Positions 1 through 5,522 of a DNA stretch of 7,137 nt are shown here, one piece after another. The stretch comes from Clostridia bacterium (GTDB lineage Bacteria; Bacillota; Clostridia; Oscillospirales; Acutalibacteraceae). How positions within the stretch are numbered: the stretch's first letter is position 1; each line of letters begins with the position of its first letter. Below the pieces are notes generated by a model. It was not told the DNA's origin. It saw only the letters and a program-made list of their open reading frames with translations, and did not search any database. The translations under genes were made by a program, and so were the position numbers. The DNA is taken from assembly GCA_017381395.1 (NCBI GenBank), contig JAFOCH010000097.1:1-7137 (forward strand), in the 5' to 3' direction.

Positions 1-369
1 AAAGAAAAGGTTATGAAGGCACTTGAGGAGTTTTTACGTCCCGAATTTATCGGTCGAATTGACGAAATTATCGTGTTTAATCAGCTTTCGGTCACCGACT
101 ACGAAAGTATTGCGGCGCTTATGCTTGGTGAACTTTCACCCGTTCTTGCCGAAAAGGGAATTGACTTCACCTTTGATTCCGCTGTTTGCTCAAATCTCGC
201 AAAGAGAGCTCACGAAAATTCCGTACGCGGAGCGCGTGATTTACGCCGTCTGGTACGCAAGGATGTCGAGGATAAGATAGCTGAAATGCTTGTCGAGCGT
301 CAGGATGAACAGATAACAAAGATAAAGGCAATCATCGAGGACGAAAAAATATCGGTAATCGGACTATAA
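1..369 (+). CDS. C-terminal fragment of a Clp-family AAA+ ATPase (5' end outside window)
   Basis: The reading frame is open from base 1 and gives 122 residues ending at TAA 367-369; the gene begins upstream of the window. What is visible is the end of the second AAA+ module and the small C-terminal (D2-small) domain of a Clp/Hsp100 unfoldase. The segment RPEFIGRIDEIIVF (fragment residues 13-26) carries the box that ends in the arginine finger R19. GARDLRR (residues 77-83) is the sensor-2 arginine motif. Hsp100 proteins unfold or disaggregate proteins with ATP, alone (ClpB) or with ClpP (ClpA/C/E/X). The fragment lacks the domains that separate these classes, and its GARDLRR form differs from the GARPLNR of the clpC gene in this window, so it is not a recent copy of that gene. 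I leave the symbol blank. The Clp ATPase identity is secure, the subclass is not. Confidence 0.88.
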   Translation, partial: KEKVMKALEEFLRPEFIGRIDEIIVFNQLSVTDYESIAALMLGELSPVLAEKGIDFTFDSAVCSNLAKRAHENSVRGARDLRRLVRKDVEDKIAEMLVERQDEQITKIKAIIEDEKISVIGL

Positions 370-371
370 AA

Positions 372-391
372 AATACAACCAAAGTTGTATT
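372..391. repeat. 8-bp inverted repeat after the clp fragment
   Basis: AATACAAC (372-379) pairs perfectly with GTTGTATT (384-391) around a CAAA loop, starting three bases after the stop codon at 367-369. On the + strand no T-run follows, so it is a poor intrinsic terminator for the upstream gene. On the - strand the stem is followed by TTTTAT and could act as a weak back-up terminator for read-through from clpC. The stem is AT-rich and weak. It could also mark a processing or RNA 3'-end stabilising site. Confidence 0.4.
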
Positions 392-418
392 GAAAGGTCA
401 ATCCGTTTGTGCGAAAAT
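390..418 (+). promoter_or_regulatory. Candidate vegetative promoter for the DUF6514-like gene
   Basis: A TTGAAA box (390-395) is followed by a 17-base spacer and GAAAAT (413-418), which is immediately preceded by TGC (410-412), an extended -10 element. Initiation would fall near 425, about 30 bases before the TTG start. The -10 box matches the consensus at only four of six positions, so this is plausible rather than strong. The -35 box overlaps the end of the inverted repeat at 372-391. Co-transcription with the upstream clp gene is the alternative. Confidence 0.35.
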
Positions 419-454
419 ATTTATTAGTGAGTTTTTTTGGAGGCGGTATAAACC

Positions 455-652
455 TTGTATAGTCTAACCAGTAAATTTATCGAAATTGAGGGAAAAACCG
501 CCGTGACCTTCGGCATATCTTGTGGGACGGTTTCGATTGACGATGTAACTACCGATAGGGTGGAAATAATGGACTTGATTGATAAATGTAATCGGCTCGA
601 ACTTTCACCCGTGCATCTATTTGCAGTTGTCGAAGATTTTCTGAATGAATAA
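455..652 (+). CDS. Small DUF6514-like protein of unknown function
   Basis: This gene encodes 65 residues from a TTG start. TTG 455-457 is the only reasonable start: an in-frame TAA lies at 449-451, two codons upstream, and GGAGG (439-443) sits 11 bases before the TTG. The protein is acidic, soluble-looking and lacks a signal peptide, membrane span or cysteine motif. The N-terminal half looks like beta strands (KFIEIEGKTAVTFGISC). The C-terminal half holds a conserved-looking pattern, ITTDR-like VTTDRVEIMDLIDKCN followed by ELSPVHLFAVVEDFL (residues 49-63). That ending, with LSP-x-HL and a helix finishing in EDFL, is what I recall from the clostridial DUF6514 family, whose function is unknown. 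The family call is from memory. The gene ends just before the bidirectional terminator that also serves clpC. Confidence 0.8.
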   Translation: MYSLTSKFIEIEGKTAVTFGISCGTVSIDDVTTDRVEIMDLIDKCNRLELSPVHLFAVVEDFLNE

Positions 653-657
653 TAAAC

Positions 658-690
658 AAAGCAGTCTGTGTTTGTTACACAGACTGCTTT
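658..690. terminator. Bidirectional intrinsic terminator between the DUF6514-like gene and clpC
   Basis: A perfect 13-bp stem, AAAGCAGTCTGTG (658-670) with CACAGACTGCTTT (678-690), encloses a 7-base loop (671-677). On the + strand it runs into TCTATTTTTA, and on the - strand into TTTGTTTATTATT, so it can terminate from both sides. The clpC stop codon (675-677) lies inside the loop, and the last clpC codons form one arm of the stem. Confidence 0.9.
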
Positions 691-3101
691 TCTATTTTTA
701 GCTTTTCGTTATCCATTCGGCATATAATTTTGTCACCGTTTTTGATTTCACCGGCCAAAATCATTTCGCTCAAATCATCTTCAACCGTCTTTTGCAAAAG
801 GCGATTAAGCGGTCTGGCACCATATGCCTTATCAAATCCGTTTTTTACCAAATGGGCGGTTATGCTCGTATCAAATTCAGCCGTTATTCCGATGGATAAT
901 AGTCGATTTTGAAGCGACAAAAGCAGCTTTTCTGCAATCTTTGTCATATCCTCGTTTTTAAGTGTTTCGAATATGATTATATCATCCACTCGGTTTAAAA
1001 ATTCTGGGCTGAATGTCCTTTTTAGCTCGTCTGTGACAGAGGATTTTATAAATCCCGACGGGTCCTGTTCGCCAAAGCCAAATGCTCGTTTTTCGGTAAT
1101 ACTTCTCGCACCGATATTTGATGTCATGATAATAATTGTGTTTTTGAATGATACCTTACGGCCTTGTGAATCGGTCAAAATTCCCTCGTCCAGAATTTGC
1201 AAAAGCAGATTAAAAATATCGGGATGCGCCTTTTCAATTTCGTCAAAAAGGATGACCGAATATGGCTTTCTGCGAATCTTTTCGGTGAGCTGACCTGCCT
1301 CGTCATAGCCGACGTACCCGGGCGGAGAGCCGATAAGCTTGGATACAGATTGTTTCTCCATATATTCCGACATATCCAGCTTGATGATCGTGTTTTCAGA
1401 GCCGAAAATTACCTCGACGAGAGCGCGGCACAGCTCGGTCTTTCCGACCCCCGTCGGACCGAGAAAAATGAATGATCCAATTGGCCGATTCGGGTCACTG
1501 ATTCCCGACCTGCCGCGTCTGATTGCTCGTGCCACCGATGACACGGCTTTGTCCTGACCGACGACCCTTTTCTGAAGCTCGGCTTCTAGCGTCAAAAGAC
1601 GCATACCTTCCTCCTCGGTCAATCGGCTAATCGGGATTTTTGTCCACTGTGAAACCGTCTCGGCAATATCGGTCGACAGTACGGCACCCGAGCTGTGTTC
1701 GCAGTTTTCGTGCCAGGTGTTTTTGAGTGCGTCAAGTTCATTTTGCTTTTCGATTTCCTTGTCGCGAAGTCTTGCCGCTTCCTCAAAATTTTGTGATTTT
1801 ATTGCCGATAATTTTTCGTCGCAAATATACTTGATTTCGTCCTCAATTTGCTTTAAATCAACCGGCGCAGTTATCGACCGAAGTCGTACTCTCGCCGCCG
1901 TTTCGTCGATGAGGTCGATTGCCTTGTCGGGCAAAAATCGGTCGGAAATATATCGCTTTGACAGCTCGACGGCGGCGGTAATCGCCTCGTCGTCGATTCT
2001 CACCTTGTGATGCGCCTCGTACTTGTCGCGTAGCCCCTTTATAATCATTATCGTTGCATCTGTGCTCGGCTCACTTATGCTGAGTGGCTGAAAGCGTCTT
2101 TCCAACGCCGCATCCTTTTCGATGAATTTTCGATATTCGGAAAGGGTTGTCGCGCCGATAACCTGAATTTCTCCACGCGATAATGCAGGTTTAAGCATAT
2201 TGGCGGCATCGGTCGAGCCCTCCGCTGACCCAGCACCTACGATCGTATGAATTTCGTCAATAAATAGAATAATATTTCCGTCTTTTTTGACCTCATTTAC
2301 TGTGCTTTTTATCCGCTCCTCAAAGTCACCGCGGTATTTTGTTCCCGCAACCATCGACGTCAGGTCAATGGAAATAATCCGCTTGTTTTTTAGAATTTCG
2401 GGCACGTCGTTTTCGGCGATTTTGAGCGCAAGCCCTTCTGCAACTGCTGTCTTTCCAACCCCTGCTTCACCGATTAGGCAGGGGTTGTTTTTGCTTCGCC
2501 TGAGCAGGATTTGTACCAGTCGGTCAATCTCTTCCTCACGCGAAAATACGGGGTCGAGAAGCCCTGCCTTTGCCTTTTTGGTCAGGTCGGTGCCAAACTG
2601 GTCAACCAGCGGAGTTTTACTCTTTGCGCCGTCTTTTTCCTGTGGCGAAAAGCCGCCCGATGCCGACTGTGAAATTTTAATCAGGTCGTTTAGGAACTTT
2701 TCGGTATCTATTCCCGACGATGCAAGGAATTTCACCGCGTAATTTTCATTTTCACTCAATATGCTGATGAGAATATGCTCGGTGCCGACAAACGTGTTGC
2801 CCATCTGTCTGGCGGTGGTAATGGATAGCTCAATAATTTTTTTAGCCCTCGGTGTAAATCGGTCGGGGGTCAAAAGCGTCCTTCCGCCAACGCCAACCGT
2901 CTGCTCCAATAATTTTTCAATCTGCTCGGCAGTAATGCCCTTTTCCTTTAAAATACTGGAGGCAACACCGTTACCTTCACGCAGAATGCCGATAATGAGA
3001 TGCTCACTGCCAATGTACGTGTGTCCTAGATTTTGTGCTGAATCAATTGCGAGATTGAGCGCAATATTTGCCTTTGCCGTAAACCCGTTGAATTTAAACA
3101 T
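675..3101 (-). CDS. clpC: ATP-dependent Clp protease ATP-binding subunit ClpC
   Basis: This is an 808-residue Hsp100 unfoldase that feeds substrates to ClpP in the cytoplasm. Domain order, by residue from the chosen start: an N domain of two Clp-N repeats (about 3-145); D1 with Walker A GEAGVGKT (211-218), pore-loop KYRGDFE (255-261), Walker B ILFIDE (278-283) and an RR finger pair (335-336); a UVR/coiled-coil linker (about 420-465, with NFEEAARLRD); D2 with Walker A GPTGVGKT (548-555), pore-loop GYVG (595-598), Walker B VILFDE (616-621), sensor-1 TSN (660-662) and sensor-2 GARPLNR (761-767). An FGF tripeptide (674-676) sits where ClpP-docking loops occur. The UVR motif, the absence of the long ClpB middle domain and the FGF loop all favour ClpC over ClpB. 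I chose ATG 3099-3101 over an upstream GTG (3117-3119) because AAAGGA lies six bases before the ATG and MFKFNGF matches typical ClpC starts. I see no CtsR or CIRCE-like operator upstream, and no mcsA/mcsB neighbours. Confidence 0.96.
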   Translation of the reverse strand: MFKFNGFTAKANIALNLAIDSAQNLGHTYIGSEHLIIGILREGNGVASSILKEKGITAEQIEKLLEQTVGVGGRTLLTPDRFTPRAKKIIELSITTARQMGNTFVGTEHILISILSENENYAVKFLASSGIDTEKFLNDLIKISQSASGGFSPQEKDGAKSKTPLVDQFGTDLTKKAKAGLLDPVFSREEEIDRLVQILLRRSKNNPCLIGEAGVGKTAVAEGLALKIAENDVPEILKNKRIISIDLTSMVAGTKYRGDFEERIKSTVNEVKKDGNIILFIDEIHTIVGAGSAEGSTDAANMLKPALSRGEIQVIGATTLSEYRKFIEKDAALERRFQPLSISEPSTDATIMIIKGLRDKYEAHHKVRIDDEAITAAVELSKRYISDRFLPDKAIDLIDETAARVRLRSITAPVDLKQIEDEIKYICDEKLSAIKSQNFEEAARLRDKEIEKQNELDALKNTWHENCEHSSGAVLSTDIAETVSQWTKIPISRLTEEEGMRLLTLEAELQKRVVGQDKAVSSVARAIRRGRSGISDPNRPIGSFIFLGPTGVGKTELCRALVEVIFGSENTIIKLDMSEYMEKQSVSKLIGSPPGYVGYDEAGQLTEKIRRKPYSVILFDEIEKAHPDIFNLLLQILDEGILTDSQGRKVSFKNTIIIMTSNIGARSITEKRAFGFGEQDPSGFIKSSVTDELKRTFSPEFLNRVDDIIIFETLKNEDMTKIAEKLLLSLQNRLLSIGITAEFDTSITAHLVKNGFDKAYGARPLNRLLQKTVEDDLSEMILAGEIKNGDKIICRMDNEKLKIEKQSV

Positions 3102-3107
3102 AAATAG

Positions 3108-3113
3108 TCCTTT
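3108..3113 (-). promoter_or_regulatory. Ribosome binding site that sets the clpC start
   Basis: Read on the - strand, AAAGGA lies six bases before ATG 3101. The alternative GTG at 3119 has only AT-rich sequence upstream and no purine-rich site, and its use would place this AAAGGA inside the coding region. The ATG start, which removes six residues (MTKGLF), is therefore preferred. No convincing -35/-10 pair for clpC stands out in 3120-3265. Confidence 0.7.
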
Positions 3114-3182
3114 CGTCACGTTGATATTTATATTTTAGTCGGGCGGCAGAAAATTTATGCGAAAGTTGCTTCAACCCTTGTA

Positions 3183-3208
3183 ACCAAAAATCAAAAATTA
3201 CATAGAAT
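3183..3208 (+). promoter_or_regulatory. Weak candidate promoter for the cysteine-rich microprotein gene
   Basis: Two readings overlap. For a vegetative sigma factor, TTGTAA (3178-3183) and TAGAAT (3203-3208) are separated by 19 bases, which is longer than ideal. For a mother-cell sporulation sigma factor of the SigK type, AC (3183-3184), 16 bases and CATAGAAT (3201-3208) fit the short AC/CATAnnnT pattern, which is easily met by chance. Either would start RNA near 3215, just before the hairpin at 3223-3241. I cannot choose between them from sequence alone. Confidence 0.3.
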
Positions 3209-3222
3209 GATGGTGAAGGTTG

Positions 3223-3241
3223 GTACAGCAAAAAGCTGTAC
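3223..3241 (+). promoter_or_regulatory. Hairpin in the leader of the microprotein gene
   Basis: GTACAGC (3223-3229) pairs perfectly with GCTGTAC (3235-3241) around an all-A five-base loop, in the 165-base gap between the divergent clpC and microprotein genes. No T-run follows, so it is not an intrinsic terminator. It ends nine bases before the GGGGG of the ribosome binding site. It may stabilise the 5' end of the mRNA or be part of a regulatory leader, or it may be a DNA operator palindrome. I recognise no known riboswitch consensus around it. Confidence 0.5.
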
Positions 3242-3265
3242 GGACGAAAGGGGGATAGAACGATT

Positions 3266-3412
3266 ATGTGTAATAACGGTTTATTTGGTGGCGGCTGCTG
3301 CACTTGGATAATTATCCTTATCCTTATCTTCGCTTGCTGCGGAAACGGCTTCGGCACAAATACTACTTCCGGCTGCGGATGCGGCTGCGGTTGTAACAAT
3401 GACTGCTGCTAA
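3266..3412 (+). CDS. Cysteine- and glycine-rich microprotein, 48 residues
   Basis: ATG 3266-3268 to TAA 3410-3412 encodes 48 residues, 11 of them cysteine. AAAGGGGG (3247-3254) lies 11 bases before the start. The layout is a short N-terminus (MCNNGLFGGGCC), a hydrophobic core TWIIILILIFA (13-23), a second CC pair (24-25), then a Gly/Asn/Thr stretch and a tail with GCGCGCGC (36-43) ending in DCC. The hydrophobic core is short for a transmembrane helix unless the flanking residues join it. The overall look (Gly/Cys repeats around a W-I-I-I-L core) resembles small clostridial proteins sometimes labelled 'chorion class high-cysteine' or left as hypothetical; that resemblance is from memory. A function in metal binding, disulfide cross-linking or the spore/cell surface is possible but unproven. 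A dedicated ribosome binding site, a leader and a strong terminator directly after it support a real gene. Confidence 0.72.
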   Translation: MCNNGLFGGGCCTWIIILILIFACCGNGFGTNTTSGCGCGCGCNNDCC

Positions 3413-3426
3413 TCCCTATTGGTAGT

Positions 3427-3464
3427 AAAAAAATCCGATGCATTCATTTGCATCGGATTTTTTT
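3427..3464. terminator. Bidirectional intrinsic terminator between the microprotein and TSCPD genes
   Basis: A 16-bp perfect stem pairs 3427-3442 with 3449-3464 around the loop TTCATT. Its core is ATCCGATGCA/TGCATCGGAT, flanked by A7 on the left and T7 on the right. The A/T flanks give a U-tract on either strand, so it ends both the + microprotein transcript and the - TSCPD transcript, whose stop codon is at 3467-3469. Confidence 0.92.
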
Positions 3465-3466
3465 AT

Positions 3467-3718
3467 TTATTCTTTTTCCTTAATTTCTTTGAGCGCTTTT
3501 GCGAGCTGGTCGGGGCAGGAGGTCGTTTTGAATCCGCAACGGATGTTTTCGAGTCGGCTTATAACCTCGTCGATTTCCATTCCGACGACAAGCTTTGATA
3601 TTCCCGAGGTGTTTCCGTTACATCCGCCGAGGAATTTTACCTCTTTGACTATGTTATCCTCAACCTCGATCGTAATGCTTCTGGCACAAACGCCCTTTGT
3701 GGTGTATGTGTATGTCAT
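3467..3718 (-). CDS. TSCPD domain-containing protein (TIGR03905-like)
   Basis: This gene encodes 83 residues from ATG 3716-3718, with AAGGAG (3727-3732) eight bases upstream. The protein is essentially a single TSCPD domain: the naming motif TSCPD is at residues 66-70, preceded by the glycine/asparagine segment GGCNGNTSGI (31-40) and RCGFKTTS. Cysteines 11, 33, 61 and 68 are well placed for metal binding. TSCPD domains also occur at the C-terminus of some class II (B12-dependent) ribonucleotide reductases. Stand-alone copies of about 80 residues are common in Clostridia and have no established role. The domain assignment is firm, the function unknown. The gene is monocistronic, between a strong promoter on the right and a shared terminator on the left. 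Confidence 0.92.
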   Translation of the reverse strand: MTYTYTTKGVCARSITIEVEDNIVKEVKFLGGCNGNTSGISKLVVGMEIDEVISRLENIRCGFKTTSCPDQLAKALKEIKEKE

Positions 3719-3747
3719 AAGTGAATCTCCTTATTGTTTTTTTATTT

Positions 3748-3775
3748 ATTATATCATTTTTTATTGATTTTACAA
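3748..3775 (-). promoter_or_regulatory. Promoter of the TSCPD gene
   Basis: On the - strand, TTGTAA (3770-3775) is followed by a 16-base spacer and a perfect TATAAT (3748-3753). TGA lies directly before the -10 box, giving an extended -10 element. Initiation near 3741 would leave a leader of about 20 bases containing the ribosome binding site. It is divergent to the lipoprotein promoter, with about 30 bases between the two -35 boxes. Confidence 0.75.
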
Positions 3776-3795
3776 GTCACTTTGTGCCCTAAAAA

Positions 3796-3850
3796 TATCA
3801 TAAGTTGATAAATTCAAAATAGTGTGGTATTATATTGTCAGCTTATGATA
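3796..3850. repeat. 9-bp inverted repeat bracketing the lipoprotein promoter
   Basis: TATCATAAG (3796-3804) is exactly complementary to CTTATGATA (3842-3850). The arms are 46 bases apart centre to centre. The first arm abuts the -35 box and the second overlaps the first base of the ribosome binding site. As DNA it could be a split operator for a regulator. As RNA only the right arm would be transcribed, so an mRNA hairpin is not expected. It could be chance in this AT-rich spacer. Confidence 0.45.
3805..3833 (+). promoter_or_regulatory. Promoter of the GxGYxYP-like lipoprotein gene
   Basis: TTGATA (3805-3810), a 17-base spacer and TATTAT (3828-3833), preceded by TGG (3825-3827), form a good housekeeping promoter with an extended -10. 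Initiation would be near 3840, giving a leader of under 30 bases with AAGGAGG (3850-3856). The inverted repeat at 3796-3850 brackets it. Confidence 0.72.
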
Positions 3851-3867
3851 AGGAGGCGTACTAAATT

Positions 3868-5481
3868 ATGAAGAGAATCGTTTCGGTTTTGGTATCTATT
3901 TTACTTTTACTGTCGTTTGCTTCGTGTACCGAACCGTCGAATTCGCCTCAAACCGATTCTAATTTATCCGAGCTTGTTTCGTCGGATGACCCTTCGAGCG
4001 AAGCTACCTCGTCCGAAATTGACGAACGCTACGAGGGAATGGTTCCCCGTACTGATGCTACGCTTAATAAAATGACCATCGAAAATGTATTTTACTCTAC
4101 CTCTGAGGTCACTGATATATGCCTTATTGACGTTTCTGAGCTTGATGACGACACGGTCGAAACACTCCGTTCACTTCAAGGATTGGTTGCGCGAAATTTG
4201 GGCGGTGCAATTTATCTGCATAGCGGAAGTGCCGCGGACGAATTTTGGCTTGACTACTGCTCAACAGAATACGGCTTTTATTTCAAGAGGACAACCCCTG
4301 CAGATGCAATAAAGCGCTTTTCAAAGTATATAAAAGGGGCAATAATTTATTCTGACAATACTCCTTACGAATACACTGTTGCGAATAATGTTGCCATTCA
4401 GTCGGAATATCTCATTGTGACTGAAAATTCGGTTTCGCTTGTCAATTCCGTACTTACAAACAAGCCGCTTATCGACATTCGAAAGCAGTTTAAAAGTAAG
4501 AGGGAAGCGTATGATTATATTATCGAAAATTGCTTACCCTCGTCCTCCATTCGTTTTCTCGGCTTTGCGGGAAAGGGTACTGCGTTTGGCGATTATCTTT
4601 ACGCGATAAAGGCGCTTGTTTTGGATTTTGATTTTACCGAGGAATGGGAAACCGAAATGCTTTCACACCTCGTCGGACGTCCCGACTGGTACGAGGTTTC
4701 CTATGTATTTACCGACCGTAATTTGAGTTCAGCTCTGGTCAATACATTTAGTGCAAGTGGCTTTGGAATAATCAACGCGGGTAATTTTACTAATACAACC
4801 CTTTTGGCTTCGGCGTCAATCGAATATTCGAACAATAATACAAAGTATAGTAATAAAAAGCTTGATAAAAATATGATTTACGCCTCTATACATTATAACG
4901 TTGATTCACTGTCAGACGTTCAGCGTACGGCGTACACCGTTTGGAGTCATAAGAGTACCAATTCCGCAATATCGGTCGAGTTTTATCCCGTCCTTTACGA
5001 AATTGCACCGCCGATTGCAAAGTGGTTTAGACAGAACAGAACGACAAACGATATGCTCATTTCAGCTGATTTGGGATGCGGACTTGCCAATTTAAGCGTA
5101 ATGAAGCCATCCACCGCATCCAAGTTTAGAAAGATTAACGAGCATTTCCTTAAAATGTGCGGAATAGACCTAGTCAGCGACGGCCAAAAGATATATACGC
5201 TGGGCAGCTTTAACGATATGCTTGACGGACTCACTGCCCCCGAAACCGAAAGCAATATCACCGCTTCTATCAGCTTTATTGACGTCGACGGATTTAAAAA
5301 TTGGATTTCAAAGGTTGAGCCGATTTCGAATGCGCCAATGTACTTTTTAATTGATATGTCCGCGGTGAATTTCACCGGATACGAATTTGTCCAGGTGGAC
5401 AAAATTATTACCGAAATTTTAAAGAATAAGAAGGACGTTATCAAATTCGTCCATGTAAAGAATATTTTGCAGTATATGTGA
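3868..5481 (+). CDS. Secreted lipoprotein resembling GxGYxYP putative glycoside hydrolases, signature motif degenerate
   Basis: This gene encodes 537 residues from ATG 3868, with AAGGAGG 11 bases upstream. The N-terminus is a lipoprotein signal: MKR, a hydrophobic run, and cysteine 20 in the lipobox FASC. A Ser/Asp/Glu-rich linker follows (21-55), so the body should sit outside the membrane. Residues about 80-225 resemble the GxGYxYP N-terminal region: SLQGLVARN...AIYLH (102-117), WLDYCSTEYGF (127-137) and a segment like 'I.G.I.YSD...NVA'. GDYLYAIKALVLDFD (241-255) fits the 'RDY.vA.KafvfdL' block. Residues 336-412 fit the C-terminal domain, with YPVLYEIAPPIAKWF (373-387) and NDMLISADLGCGLANL (394-409). 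The family signature G-x-G-Y-x-Y-P becomes GCGLANL (403-409), and the SDGDN-like block becomes HYNVDS (342-347). No member of the family that I know of has a proven activity. The alignment is from memory, and the loss of the signature suggests altered or absent catalysis. The gene stands alone, with no carbohydrate-use neighbours. Confidence 0.8.
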   Translation: MKRIVSVLVSILLLLSFASCTEPSNSPQTDSNLSELVSSDDPSSEATSSEIDERYEGMVPRTDATLNKMTIENVFYSTSEVTDICLIDVSELDDDTVETLRSLQGLVARNLGGAIYLHSGSAADEFWLDYCSTEYGFYFKRTTPADAIKRFSKYIKGAIIYSDNTPYEYTVANNVAIQSEYLIVTENSVSLVNSVLTNKPLIDIRKQFKSKREAYDYIIENCLPSSSIRFLGFAGKGTAFGDYLYAIKALVLDFDFTEEWETEMLSHLVGRPDWYEVSYVFTDRNLSSALVNTFSASGFGIINAGNFTNTTLLASASIEYSNNNTKYSNKKLDKNMIYASIHYNVDSLSDVQRTAYTVWSHKSTNSAISVEFYPVLYEIAPPIAKWFRQNRTTNDMLISADLGCGLANLSVMKPSTASKFRKINEHFLKMCGIDLVSDGQKIYTLGSFNDMLDGLTAPETESNITASISFIDVDGFKNWISKVEPISNAPMYFLIDMSAVNFTGYEFVQVDKIITEILKNKKDVIKFVHVKNILQYM

Positions 5482-5522
5482 AAGTAAAAAACGCGGTCAT
5501 TTCGACCGCGTTTTTTTACTTT
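5481..5522. terminator. Bidirectional intrinsic terminator between the lipoprotein and small membrane protein genes
   Basis: The GC-rich core ACGCGGTC (5491-5498) pairs with GACCGCGT (5504-5511) around the loop ATTTC. It extends through an A/T run, and with one bulged T continues to AAAGT/ACTTT (5481-5485 with 5518-5522). The U-tract exists on both strands. The stop codon of the - strand gene (5516-5518) lies within the right arm, and the lipoprotein stop (5479-5481) touches the left edge. Confidence 0.92.

Noticed and set aside
372..391. Intrinsic terminator for the left-edge clp gene
   Set aside because: The 8-bp stem is weak and is followed by GAAAGG, not a T-run, on the + strand. It is kept only as an inverted repeat.
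130..612. 14-base direct repeat GAACTTTCACCCGT at 130-143 and 599-612
   Set aside because: Both copies encode the word ELSPV in unrelated proteins. The match does not extend further and looks like shared codon preference, not a functional repeat.
3102..3119. Six-residue N-terminal extension of ClpC from GTG 3119
   Set aside because: There is no ribosome binding site before the GTG, whereas AAAGGA lies six bases before ATG 3101. The extension MTKGLF does not look like a ClpC start.
973..3138. Several 60-150 residue open frames on the + strand opposite clpC
   Set aside because: They are out-of-frame shadows of a firmly identified gene, with serine/phenylalanine-rich composition and no start signals of their own.
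3094..3399. 101-residue open frame on the - strand across the clpC/microprotein spacer
   Set aside because: It runs antisense to the microprotein and overlaps the clpC start. Its proline- and glutamine-rich composition is the mirror of the Gly/Cys repeat DNA, and it has no plausible ribosome binding site.
3363..3400. GC-rich hexamer-like repeats within the microprotein gene as a DNA repeat element
   Set aside because: They are explained by the encoded Gly-Cys tail, with varied Gly and Cys codons, so the repetition is at the protein level.
4995..5444. 149-residue open frame on the - strand inside the lipoprotein gene
   Set aside because: It lies antisense within a gene with clear protein-family similarity and has no promoter or ribosome binding site.
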